A DNA stretch of 64,000 nucleotides from an uncultured Methanoregula sp. (GCF_963662735.1 NZ_OY759744.1:558001-622000); one strand, 5' to 3'; positions 26,993 through 39,555 are shown, numbered from the stretch's first letter. Made by a program: numbers and translations. Notes: generated by a model from the sequence alone, not told the origin.

Positions 26993-28065
26993 TGCGCCTC
27001 ATCTCCGGAATCGCTGACCAGTGGCTTGGGTTATGCCGGAAACCACCGGTAGTACATGCGCTGCAGGCGGGTATCGCGATCCCGCCGGAATCCGCCCATG
27101 AGGGACTCCCTGATGGCGGGGCCGGTGGATCAACGATCCGCCGGGGAATCGGATCTGCCCTGTCAGGTATGAGGACACTGAACCGGAACCGGCAGCTTCT
27201 CTGGTTTGCACTCCTTGCCGGGCTTGTGCTGGCGGGAAACATCATCGCACAGGGAGCACTCTGGTACATCAACTGGAGCATTGGTGGATTTGTCGGGATT
27301 GTCCTGGGTTTTTGTATCGAATTTACAACACAATTCTGCTTTGTGCTCCTTCTGGCGGGGCTTGTCTTAAGCATCTCGTCCAAAAAAGAAGGTCATGCGT
27401 CATTCTTTGAAGGTCTTACCGGGGCAAAAAAATACTTAAAAGCAATTCTCCTGTGGTCGTTTGTCCTGGCACTCGCAGGCATGCTGCTCTACAGAATCTT
27501 CTTTTACGGCATGTTCTTCAACCAGATCAATGGTTTCCTTCTTGACCCGCTCCTCGAGTTCCCTTTCACCCTGAATCTCAATCCAAGCACCTTTGCCGAG
27601 TTTCCGGGCTATGGGGGACGATCGCTCTTGTTCTGGACATATCCCTATGGGTTCGAGGACGCCCTGACATTTTCGGCGATCAACCTGCTCCTGATCATCC
27701 TGACTGCGTTTGTTGTGCCCCTGATCGTTCTCGAACACAAGACCATCAGGGAGGCAGTCGTGGGATCGTTTGCCCTGATGAAAAAGACCTGGGCGGAAAT
27801 AGCTGTCTGCGCCGTCTTCCTTGGAATTATCATAGCCGGTGTGTTCCTTACGTACCTGCTCATCCAGGCAGCGCACGGAATGGTCACACCACCCGAGCTT
27901 CTCTACGCCATTCCCACCGGCCCATGGATTGCTCTTGGCGTCTTTTATTATCTCGCACTGTTCAGCATTGCATTTGTGATGGCAACAGTAGGAGCAATCG
28001 CAGTGCTGGATCTTTACGCCTCTGCAAAGAGCTGGCAGATCACCGGTCCGGAACCTCACTCATAA
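26992..28065 (+). CDS. Membrane protein with N-terminal LGLCRK motif (cluster 2, second copy)
   Basis: 357 aa tandem paralogue of the preceding gene. Module RLISGIADQWLGLCRK, linker DGGAGGSTIRRG, SALSGMRTLNRNRQLLWFALL, and IREAVVGSFALMKKTWAE near the C-terminus. At DNA level the first 250 bp and the segment around 27725-27800 are clearly duplicated, indicating a fairly recent tandem duplication. Confidence 0.75.
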   Translation: MRLISGIADQWLGLCRKPPVVHALQAGIAIPPESAHEGLPDGGAGGSTIRRGIGSALSGMRTLNRNRQLLWFALLAGLVLAGNIIAQGALWYINWSIGGFVGIVLGFCIEFTTQFCFVLLLAGLVLSISSKKEGHASFFEGLTGAKKYLKAILLWSFVLALAGMLLYRIFFYGMFFNQINGFLLDPLLEFPFTLNLNPSTFAEFPGYGGRSLLFWTYPYGFEDALTFSAINLLLIILTAFVVPLIVLEHKTIREAVVGSFALMKKTWAEIAVCAVFLGIIIAGVFLTYLLIQAAHGMVTPPELLYAIPTGPWIALGVFYYLALFSIAFVMATVGAIAVLDLYASAKSWQITGPEPHS

Positions 28066-28134
28066 CTTTTTTCCGGTCCAGACCTCACGGTTGATCCCGA
28101 TGAAGGGATGCTGCCAAAAAACAAAGCAGAATGA

Positions 28135-28165
28135 TTTTATATTGTAAATATTGATATATTTACAT
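28135..28165 (+). promoter_or_regulatory. Promoter with TATA box and palindromic operator of the DUF3821 gene
   Basis: TTTTATAT at about 28135-28142, then the perfect inverted repeat GTAAAT-N8-ATTTAC at 28144-28163, then 2 nt and the ATG at 28166. Same layout as the two regulator promoters, so this surface-protein gene probably belongs to the same regulon. Confidence 0.75.
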
Positions 28166-29989
28166 ATGTCCAAACAAACCAGCAACAACCCGTTCGGGTC
28201 CTGGAAGGGGATCCTGCTGCTCATCATGGTAAGTGCAGCAGTATTGTCGATATCTCCCGTATCTGCAGAGAAACCATTCGTTACCATCGTTGTGCAAGGT
28301 GACCAGTCCTATCATATGGGAGAAAAAGTGGTCTTCAGCGGGATGAATACGGGTTCCAATTCCACGTACCTCTTTATTACCGGGCCCAATGTTCCGGATA
28401 ATGGGGGAAAATTATCTTCACCACAGCAAAAATCGGTCAGCGGAGATCCCGGTTCATTCACAGTGGCAACAACAAAACCGGATAATACCTGGGAATATAC
28501 CTGGTATACGTCGGCTCTCCGGCTGGATGCCGGGACGTACACCATTTATGCAGTGACCAAGCCCGAAGCAAAAGACCAGTTCAATGATTTGACAACGTAC
28601 GGTACGGTCGGTATTGTCTACAAAAGGCCATTCATCATGGCAGAGATCTCACCGGCATCCGTATCACAGGGACAGCCATTGACCATTTCCGGCGTTGCGG
28701 AAGGAATCCCCCCCAAGGTCCAGGTCTGGATCCTCGGTAAGAACTACTATTCCAGGTCAGTAGAATCCGTCAACGCTACCGATGCCTCGTTCAAGTATGT
28801 AGTGCCCGGGGAGGTCACGAGTAAGCTTGCAAACGGCCAGTACTTCGCGATTGTCCAGCACCCGATGCAGGATAACAAGTTCAACATCGATGTCAGCGGG
28901 GATTATGTCAAACTGAACAATGGCGAAAACCTCTTTAAGATCAGCGGCCCGGGTAGCCTGCAGGGCAGCGATGCAGCAGACGCACTCATTGCCGCAATCA
29001 GCGAACATGAGGCACGTGACAACACGTATACCAATGACACGTATACCATCGTCCCGTTCCAGGTCACGGATACAGGATCCGGTACCGCCGCAGGTACGGG
29101 AGTCACTATTTCGGCAGATGGAGACAAGTCATATTATCTGGGAGAAAAAGTGATTATCAGAGGCAGGAATACCGATTCGGATACCACGTACCTCTTCATC
29201 ACCGGACCCGGCACCTTCAAGGACGGTCCCGGCATCCCCACCGGCGGGGGAAACCTTACCTCACCCCTGCAGGGAGTAATCAGCGGGAATCCCGATTCAT
29301 TCACCACCGTGAAAACAAAACCGGATAAGACCTGGGAATATGTCTTTTACACGGCAAATCTCCCAGTGGATGCCGGTACGTACACCATTTATGCCGTGAG
29401 CCAGCCGAAAGCACTGGACCAGGCCGGCCCGGCTGCCGCAGGTGACGGGATTATCCTGAAAAAACCATTCATCACGGCACAGATCTCTCCGTCATCCGTT
29501 TTACAGGGACAGCCTGTTACGGTCTCCGGATCTGCGGAAGGAAATCCCGAAACGGTCCAGATCTGGATCCTTGGTAAGAACTACTACTCAACGTCAAAGG
29601 TACCCGTCAGCGCTGATGCCTCGTTCAGGTACGTAGTCCCGGGGGAGGGCACCAGTAAACTTGCAGGCGGCCAGTACTTCGTGATTGTCCAGCACCCGAT
29701 GGCGAACACCACGTTCGACATCGATGCCAGCGGGGATTACGTCCGCAGCCTGCAACTGAACAACGGTATGAACCTCTTCAGGATCTCCGGCCCGGGAAGC
29801 CTGCAGGGCAGCGACGCGGCGGAGGCACTCGTTGCTGCGTTCAGTGACTCCAAGAATGGTGATGACACCTATACGGAGAGCACTTTCCAGGTCACGAGTC
29901 CGACGCCCCAGGCAACAGTTGCTGCAACAGCCCCGGTCCAGTACGGTCTGCTCGGGGATCTGGAAAAGGCGTTACGATCAATTTTTTAA
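28166..29989 (+). CDS. DUF3821-type secreted surface protein, internally duplicated
   Basis: 607 aa from the ATG at 28166; the in-frame TTG at 28151 lies inside the operator. Signal peptide (GILLLIMVSAAVLSISPVSA), then two repeats of about 300 residues. Each contains YHMGEKV or YYLGEKV, TYLFITGP, DAGTYTIYAV, QVWILGKNYYS or its IWILGKNYYS variant, and ISGPGSLQGSDAA. DUF3821 is largely restricted to Methanomicrobiales envelope proteins. No clear C-terminal anchor. Shares its promoter design with both HTH regulators. Confidence 0.8.
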   Translation: MSKQTSNNPFGSWKGILLLIMVSAAVLSISPVSAEKPFVTIVVQGDQSYHMGEKVVFSGMNTGSNSTYLFITGPNVPDNGGKLSSPQQKSVSGDPGSFTVATTKPDNTWEYTWYTSALRLDAGTYTIYAVTKPEAKDQFNDLTTYGTVGIVYKRPFIMAEISPASVSQGQPLTISGVAEGIPPKVQVWILGKNYYSRSVESVNATDASFKYVVPGEVTSKLANGQYFAIVQHPMQDNKFNIDVSGDYVKLNNGENLFKISGPGSLQGSDAADALIAAISEHEARDNTYTNDTYTIVPFQVTDTGSGTAAGTGVTISADGDKSYYLGEKVIIRGRNTDSDTTYLFITGPGTFKDGPGIPTGGGNLTSPLQGVISGNPDSFTTVKTKPDKTWEYVFYTANLPVDAGTYTIYAVSQPKALDQAGPAAAGDGIILKKPFITAQISPSSVLQGQPVTVSGSAEGNPETVQIWILGKNYYSTSKVPVSADASFRYVVPGEGTSKLAGGQYFVIVQHPMANTTFDIDASGDYVRSLQLNNGMNLFRISGPGSLQGSDAAEALVAAFSDSKNGDDTYTESTFQVTSPTPQATVAATAPVQYGLLGDLEKALRSIF

Positions 29990-30041
29990 ATGATGCTGTG
30001 TTGAAACCCAAAAAAACGTACGATCAACCCGGTGAAAAGTG

Positions 30042-31427
30042 ATGGTCAAACCAAAACACACCCCATTCCGGGAGATCTCTGGACAACGATTCAGCAATCC
30101 TTGTCCAGGGCATCTCTTTTTTTTAACATTATTCCTGATCGTTTCTCTTTTGTTTGTTTCCATTGTTCCCGCATCAGCTGAAGATGCGCAGTTCCGGGCC
30201 AATCCGGAGCATACCGGAGTTTATGGTAACGGGGGTATTGAAACGGGGAATACTGAACTATGGCGGTTCGCCACGGGAGCTGGCGTGTATTCAGCCCCGA
30301 CAGTCGCAAACGGCATTGTCTATGTCGGGAGCGAGGACAAGAACCTGTATGCGATCGATATTGCAACGGGAAAAGAGAAGTGGAGGTTTACAACAGGAGA
30401 GCACGTGTTTGCGTCCCCGACCGTGGCGGAGGGGATTGTCTATGTCGGAAGTGAAGATAAGAACCTCTATGCGATCGAGGTTGCAACGGGGAAAGAGAAG
30501 TGGAGGTTCGCTATGGGAGGCTGGGTGTATTCGTCCCCGGCTGTGGTGAACGGCATTGTCTATGCGGGTAACGCCCATGATAGCCTGTACAATCCCAAGG
30601 GTACAAACGGAAGCCTGCACGCGATCGATGCAGTGACAGGAAAAGAGAAATGGAGGTTCCTTACGGGAAGTTACGTGGATCAATCCCCGGCAGTGGCGAA
30701 TGGCATCGTCTATGTCACGAGTGGCGATGAAAACCTCTATGCGATCGATGCTGCGACGGGAAAAGAGAGGTGGCGGACCTCGGATGGAGACTGGGTGTAT
30801 TCATCCCCGGCAGTGGCAAACGGGATTGTCTATGTCGGGAATGCCGATAAACGCCTTTATGCAATCGATGCAGTGACAGGAAAAGAGAAATGGAGGTTTC
30901 TTACGGGAGACCAGGTGGTTGCATCCCCGGCAGTGGTGAACGGTATTGTCTATATCGGAAGCTGGGATAAAAACCTATATGCGATCGATGCCATGACGGG
31001 GAAAGAGAAGTGGAGGTTCGCTACGGGCGATAAAGTGGAGTCATCCCCGGCAGTGGCAAACGGGATTGTCTATGTCGGGAGTGATGATAAGAACCTGTAC
31101 GCAATCGATGCCGTGACGGGGAAAGAGAGGTGGAGGTTCGCTACGGGCGATAAAGTGGAGTCATCCCCGGCAGTAGCAAACGGGATTGTCTATGTCGGGA
31201 GTGATGATAAGAACCTGTATGCGGTTGGAGCGAACTTATCATCGCTGACAACCATTCCAACAACTATCCTGGCCACTGGTGCAGGAAGACCGACGTCCCG
31301 GGCAACAACCGCAACCGCCAAAACAAGCGTCCCGGTCCAGCGGACGACCCAACCTGCCCCGCTTCAGTACGCTCTGCCCATGTCGATCGTCGTGGCAGCG
31401 GGAATTGCAATCCTGAAGAGACATTGA
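30042..31427 (+). CDS. Secreted PQQ-like beta-propeller repeat protein
   Basis: 461 aa; ATG at 30042 with GGTGA at 30031-30035. Signal peptide, about eight or nine repeats of 40 residues (SPAVANGIVYVGS..DKNLYAIDAVTGKEKWRF), a Thr-rich stalk and a C-terminal hydrophobic anchor ending ILKRH. Repeats of this kind form propellers; no cofactor residues can be assigned. Probably a cell-surface binding protein. Two of the repeats are almost identical at DNA level. Confidence 0.85.
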   Translation: MVKPKHTPFREISGQRFSNPCPGHLFFLTLFLIVSLLFVSIVPASAEDAQFRANPEHTGVYGNGGIETGNTELWRFATGAGVYSAPTVANGIVYVGSEDKNLYAIDIATGKEKWRFTTGEHVFASPTVAEGIVYVGSEDKNLYAIEVATGKEKWRFAMGGWVYSSPAVVNGIVYAGNAHDSLYNPKGTNGSLHAIDAVTGKEKWRFLTGSYVDQSPAVANGIVYVTSGDENLYAIDAATGKERWRTSDGDWVYSSPAVANGIVYVGNADKRLYAIDAVTGKEKWRFLTGDQVVASPAVVNGIVYIGSWDKNLYAIDAMTGKEKWRFATGDKVESSPAVANGIVYVGSDDKNLYAIDAVTGKERWRFATGDKVESSPAVANGIVYVGSDDKNLYAVGANLSSLTTIPTTILATGAGRPTSRATTATAKTSVPVQRTTQPAPLQYALPMSIVVAAGIAILKRH

Positions 31428-31564
31428 GATTATTCTTGAGCAAATAACCCCGTCCTCCTTTTTTTATACAGGTCGCCCGAGGCCGCGGACCTACCGGTAT
31501 CCGGTGAAACGATATAATATCAGGAAGAGCATTCGCTCTCTCGTGAAACAGTGTAAGAAGGAAA

Positions 31565-31689
31565 GCGATAGCAGCTTGGTATGGTTCCCGGGGACTCGCG
31601 TACCTCAGTACAGCATACTACGTGTTCCGGCTTAACTTCTGGGTTCGGAATGAGACCAGGTGTTTCCCGAAAGCTATGGCCGCTATCAC
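31565..31689 (-). rRNA. 5S ribosomal RNA, second (distal) copy
   Basis: Identical to the copy at 31800-31926 through the body and differing only at the ends of the terminal helix, where pairing is kept (GUGAUAGC with GCUAUCGC, a U-G wobble). The downstream flank gtgtaagaaggaaag is duplicated too. It lies 110 bp beyond the first copy. Confidence 0.85.
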
Positions 31690-31705
31690 TGATTTTTGAT
31701 TACCT

Positions 31706-31726
31706 ATCATGCAGGTCGTGAACCTG
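31706..31726. repeat. 21-nt hairpin element, copy 2
   Basis: ATCATGCAGGTCGTGAACCTG, one base different from 25223-25243. Located between the two 5S genes, 17 bp before the second. Confidence 0.5.
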
Positions 31727-31799
31727 ATGCTGCCCATAATGGCAGGCTGATATTTTTGTTATTGGCTCCGCTCTTGAAAGAGGCCGTGTAAGAAGGAAA

Positions 31800-31926
31800 G
31801 GTGATAGCAGCTTGGTATGGTTCCCGGGGACTCGCGTACCTCAGTACAGCATACTACGTGTTCCGGCTTAACTTCTGGGTTCGGAATGAGACCAGGTGTT
31901 TCCCGAAAGCTATGGCCGCTATCACC
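31800..31926 (-). rRNA. 5S ribosomal RNA, first copy
   Basis: The minus strand reads GGTGATAGCGGCC...GCTGCTATCACC with closing terminal helix and the conserved internal segment CCCGAACCCAGAAGUUAAG-like (here CCGAACCCAGAAGTTAAGCC). Position after 23S and tRNA-Cys is standard. Ends are approximate. Confidence 0.92.
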
Positions 31927-32009
31927 ACGAGTTTGCTTTTTGTTTTAGATGCAGTCGAAGAACCGTTAAGTCCTTCTCCTCACCGAACTGCTTGCTACAA
32001 TTCGGTTGA

Positions 32010-32081
32010 AGCCAAGGTCCGGATTTGAACCGGAGTGTAGTTGATCTGCAGTCAACCGCGTGGCCGCTCCGCCACCTTGGC
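32010..32081 (-). tRNA. tRNA-Cys (anticodon GCA)
   Basis: 72 nt. Acceptor GCCAAGG pairs with CCTTGGC, discriminator U73. The anticodon stem GTTGA/TCAAC encloses loop CTGCAGA, giving anticodon GCA. The T arm contains GGTTCAAATCC. CCA is not encoded. Lies between 23S and 5S in the same orientation, so it is released from the rRNA transcript. Confidence 0.93.
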
Positions 32082-32128
32082 AGCCGTGTAGGATGATACC
32101 CTATCTAATACGACAGGATATAATTTAA

Positions 32129-32161
32129 GGTTTGCACAAAGAATTTCGTCTGGGTTTAATG
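32129..32161 (-). other. 3' half of the 23S rRNA processing stem
   Basis: 32129-32141 (ggtttgcacaaag) and 32152-32161 (gggtttaatg) are exact complements of 35107-35119 and 35087-35096 across the 23S gene. Two helices separated by unpaired 10-nt segments give a bulge-helix-bulge-like target for the tRNA splicing endonuclease. Confidence 0.75.
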
Positions 32162-35086
<2,925 letters not shown>

Positions 35087-35119
35087 CATTAAACCCATTT
35101 AACGTCCTTTGTGCAAACC
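35087..35119 (-). other. 5' half of the 23S rRNA processing stem
   Basis: cattaaaccc (35087-35096) and ctttgtgcaaacc (35107-35119) pair perfectly with 32152-32161 and 32129-32141. Confidence 0.75.
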
Positions 35120-35197
35120 TTTACACGGCCTCGCAAAGTCATTGGTTTGACTCTCAGCCCTTCCCTCGTGATTCGCATCCCGAGGTGCATCTAAAAC

Positions 35198-35249
35198 GGC
35201 TCATCGGGGTTCGAACCCGAACTCTCCCGCCCCTTGTGGCGGTTGAGCC
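35198..35249 (-). pseudogene. tRNA-like relic in the 16S-23S spacer
   Basis: 52 nt on the minus strand. A 6-bp closing stem GGCTCA/TGAGCC, one hairpin CCGCC/GGCGG in the anticodon-arm place, and a canonical T arm TCGGG-TTCGAAC-CCCGA. There is no D arm and no credible anticodon loop. The spacer normally holds tRNA-Ala in euryarchaea; no intact tRNA is seen in 35120-35316. Confidence 0.5.
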
Positions 35250-35279
35250 TTATTCTTGTCGACACCGGCAAATTTGTGG

Positions 35280-35296
35280 TTTGTTTAGCAACCGCT
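35280..35296 (-). other. 3' half of the 16S rRNA processing stem
   Basis: tttgtttagcaaccgct, complementary over 17 positions (one G-U) to 36828-36844 on the other side of 16S. Confidence 0.75.
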
Positions 35297-35316
35297 TTCC
35301 CTAAAATCAAATTCGT

Positions 35317-36784
<1,468 letters not shown>

Positions 36785-36827
36785 TCATCTTTAAATACGC
36801 ACACTATCTGAACTGTTCTAAGGAATT

Positions 36828-36844
36828 AGCGGTTACTAAACAAA
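36828..36844 (-). other. 5' half of the 16S rRNA processing stem
   Basis: agcggttactaaacaaa pairs with 35280-35296 in the precursor. Confidence 0.75.
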
Positions 36845-36979
36845 TTTCCGCTTTGCCAGTATCAACGTCAGAACCAACTCCGGTCAAGCCGGGCATCGTT
36901 GGATCTCCATCAAAGAATTTGTGTTACCTTTCGTCGTGTTGCTTGATTGAACACGGGCTAATTACATATGTTTCAAGGA

Positions 36980-36994
36980 TATTTATACCTTGTT
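36980..36994 (-). promoter_or_regulatory. rRNA promoter P2 (proximal)
   Basis: Minus strand AACAAGGTATAAATA: a strong TATA box with the same flanking bases as P1. About 200 bp upstream of 16S. Followed downstream by a copy of the AGCCCGTG...CAACACGACGAA block also found after P1. Confidence 0.7.
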
Positions 36995-37127
36995 ACATGC
37001 TGTATTTCCTGCGAGAGCCAACGCCGGTAAAACCGGTTTACTTGGCCCGCGTTAAGGATGCCTGATGTTGTGAATGTTCGTCGTGTTGTTTGACGCATTC
37101 ACGGGCTTACAATGTAGGATACTTGGC

Positions 37128-37142
37128 TATTTATACCTTGTT
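37128..37142 (-). promoter_or_regulatory. rRNA promoter P1 (distal)
   Basis: Minus strand AACAAGGTATAAATA, identical to P2 and 148 bp further upstream. The downstream block (AGCCCGTG then CAACACGACGAA) repeats at the same offset, so the whole promoter segment was duplicated. Confidence 0.7.
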
Positions 37143-37705
37143 GCCTGCATTGTTTTTCCCTCGAAACCGACACCTTCCCCGAGAGGAGGTTTCGTCGGTT
37201 TGTCATCAGATTTTGTGGATCTACATATAACACAGTCAACCATTTAAAGATGATCCACACCTTACGCCAGTATTTTTCACCGTGATTTATTGCAGGAAAA
37301 ATATTCGCCTGGCTGATAATCTGGAAACGGTTTGCAAAACCCGAATACTTCCGAAAACTGGCGATTCAGGTTCCGTTACATGCTTCTGCGCGAACAGGCC
37401 GGTCACGTGCAAAACCCGCGGACTCATGCACTATTTTCCTGCAGGCGCGGAATCCGGAAAAATCGTGTTTATGACGTGAGATGGCCGGATCCGTGTGATC
37501 CTGCCCGGACACTTGCCGCAATCGCGCATGTCCCGGTAACCACCGGAAATGGGATCCCGGGGCGGGTCAGAGCGGTCATGTGTGGCTTTGGCCCGCGCAA
37601 TCGCGCATGATTTTCCGGGCCGGGTGGCAAAATGAGCGGGGGGTGCGGCACCAGAGAACCCCCGGGAAAAAAAGCGAACGGGGGGAACCTGACGATCCTG
37701 CCCGT
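37143..37705. other. Gene-free stretch upstream of the rRNA operon
   Basis: No supported gene or RNA. It holds GC-rich imperfect hairpins (cgacaccttccccgagaggaggtttcgtcg region near 37167) and a 13-bp direct repeat GCAATCGCGCATG at 37518 and 37597. Frames here lack coding character. Confidence 0.5.
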
Positions 37706-38458
37706 TTACAGGCAATGAGTGCTGCTGATGAGTGAGGGGCCGAACGACAGGACAAGGAACAGGAGCAGCGGAACGAGCACTATCAGGAGGGCGTGACGGT
37801 TCGAGACTGCGCAGGTATGCCTGACTGCCGGAACCCAGAACCACGCACAAACAAGATAGGCCAGCACGTGAAGGATGGCATTTGCAACTGCAACAGTGTA
37901 GAATACCTGGTTGTAAGTGAACATGCCTGCCAGAGCCGCACTGCCCGAGGAGAAAGCAAACGGGGAGCTCTTGTAAAGCGTGAAAAGCTCCGGGGAGATT
38001 GTGAGGCTCATGCCGGGAAGGTACGCCAGGAGGAGGGGAATACGCACCGCCTCATAGATTGCAAGGGGGACCATGCCCCACCCGACAGCCGATACTACGT
38101 GGGGGAAGCTGCCGGCCTTTGAGACAAAACCGGCAAGGATATAGAAGCCGGCTGCCGCCCCGAGAAGGATAGCAACGGGACCTGCCAGGGCGCATAGCGG
38201 GGCAAAAATAATGGTGAGACCGGTCACGGCTGAAACGAACCCGTCCGAATGCCCGGACGCGGAATATGCCGTAGCAAAGGCCGGCATCATCCAGCCTGCG
38301 AGGAGCCAGGTCGTGATAGCGCTGCAGAGGCCGGCTGCGAGCACAATAACCAGGGGCCCACGGAACCGGGCCGGCGATGCTGCCAGCTGCCCAAAGAATG
38401 CATCCGGCTCAGTAACGAACTGGCGGATCCGTGCCGGAAGAGAATCCCCCGCTGTCAT
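37706..38458 (-). CDS. Yip1-family membrane protein
   Basis: 250 aa with about six membrane helices. The opening RIRQFVTEPDAFFGQLAASP is the amphipathic lead-in typical of prokaryotic Yip1-domain proteins, and the conserved GWGMVPLAIYEAVR segment lies mid-protein. Function in archaea unknown. Its start overlaps the stop of the DUF4013 gene by 4 bp (ATGA), so the two are translated together. Confidence 0.72.
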   Translation of the reverse strand: MTAGDSLPARIRQFVTEPDAFFGQLAASPARFRGPLVIVLAAGLCSAITTWLLAGWMMPAFATAYSASGHSDGFVSAVTGLTIIFAPLCALAGPVAILLGAAAGFYILAGFVSKAGSFPHVVSAVGWGMVPLAIYEAVRIPLLLAYLPGMSLTISPELFTLYKSSPFAFSSGSAALAGMFTYNQVFYTVAVANAILHVLAYLVCAWFWVPAVRHTCAVSNRHALLIVLVPLLLFLVLSFGPSLISSTHCL

Positions 38459-39279
38459 AAAGCAGCATCCACCTGTTGCCGGCCTTCCCCAATGATATCC
38501 CCTGCCGTTTCCTGCGGGATGCCGTGGTCATAGACCCGGGAGATATACCGGGCAGTGAAAATCAAAATGATTGGGGAAAGAACCAGCTGGATCACCCACC
38601 CCGCAACAGGGATGTGTGCAAGTACCGACTGGACAATCCCAAAGAAAATTACAGCCACCAGCAGGATGAACATGGCCAGGATATACGTTCCCCAGCCAAT
38701 AGCCCGTATCATGCGGTTTATTGCGGTGAACCGGATCCCTTCCCGGATACTGCCGGTGCGGGCATAGTGAACACTGCCAAGAGTGCTGTAGAGGAAGGCT
38801 ATGATCAGTGGCACGAATGCAACAAGGAGGACTGCGAGCATACATCCAACCCACAGGGCGATTGAATCGGGTCCGATAAGAAAAACAAGAGGGAAAAGGA
38901 GGACAAGGAGGACGAAACTTAAGAGTACGAACGGGATAAACCAGAGTATGTTGACGATCAGGAGCTTGATTCCGTCAAGATAGAGTGAACCCCAGTTATC
39001 GAACACCGGTGGCGATATACCGCGGTAGAGCCTGACCGTGTAGCCGAACAGGAGAATCAGGAGCAGGAATCCTGCAATGATAAGCACGATGAGCTCGGGC
39101 CATGGGATGAGTTCCCAGTGGATAGTTCCATCCGCAAGAATTTTTTTCGGATCGCATACAAACCTGGCAAGGGCAAAAGGCAGGTAACACAGGATAATAA
39201 TCAGCGATGTGATCCAGTTCCCTACAAGTGCCTCTCTCGTGTATTCGACTGATTCCGAAAGGAGTGCTCCGTAATCCAT
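38455..39279 (-). CDS. DUF4013-type membrane protein
   Basis: 274 aa, about six helices. The motifs FGYTVRLYRGISPPVFDNW and VHYARTGSIREGIRF are typical of DUF4013, common in methanogens and haloarchaea, function unknown. First gene of a two-gene operon with the Yip1 protein. Confidence 0.75.
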   Translation of the reverse strand: MDYGALLSESVEYTREALVGNWITSLIIILCYLPFALARFVCDPKKILADGTIHWELIPWPELIVLIIAGFLLLILLFGYTVRLYRGISPPVFDNWGSLYLDGIKLLIVNILWFIPFVLLSFVLLVLLFPLVFLIGPDSIALWVGCMLAVLLVAFVPLIIAFLYSTLGSVHYARTGSIREGIRFTAINRMIRAIGWGTYILAMFILLVAVIFFGIVQSVLAHIPVAGWVIQLVLSPIILIFTARYISRVYDHGIPQETAGDIIGEGRQQVDAAL

Positions 39280-39555
39280 GGGAAATAGTCAGATGGTAAA
39301 GCCATTAAAATCACGGATAAGTGAAAATTTTACTGAAGTTATTCCGATAGTTCCCTTGCCATCTCTGCATGATGCATCCCGGTATGACAAAAGCCGGGCT
39401 CTTAGGGAGAGAATAGGGTGAACGGTATAAGCAGGAGTGCACATGGTTTTTTACCGGTTGTCACGGCTGGTTTGCCGGGCCCGGCGGTTCGGTTTTCCCG
39501 GACAATAATTGCGAAAGAGAAACCGTTTCCCCGCCCATGGCAAAAACCCGGTTCA

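Noticed and set aside
28151..28165. TTG start for the DUF3821 protein
   Set aside because: It falls inside the palindrome, while the ATG at 28166 keeps the 30-bp TATA spacing seen in two other promoters and gives a proper signal peptide.
35198..35249. Intact tRNA-Ala in the rRNA spacer
   Set aside because: No D arm, no alanine anticodon and no G3-U70 acceptor pair could be fitted.
37282..37610. Small plus-strand frames upstream of the Yip1 gene
   Set aside because: Rich in Arg, Cys and Pro, no RBS, no family resemblance.
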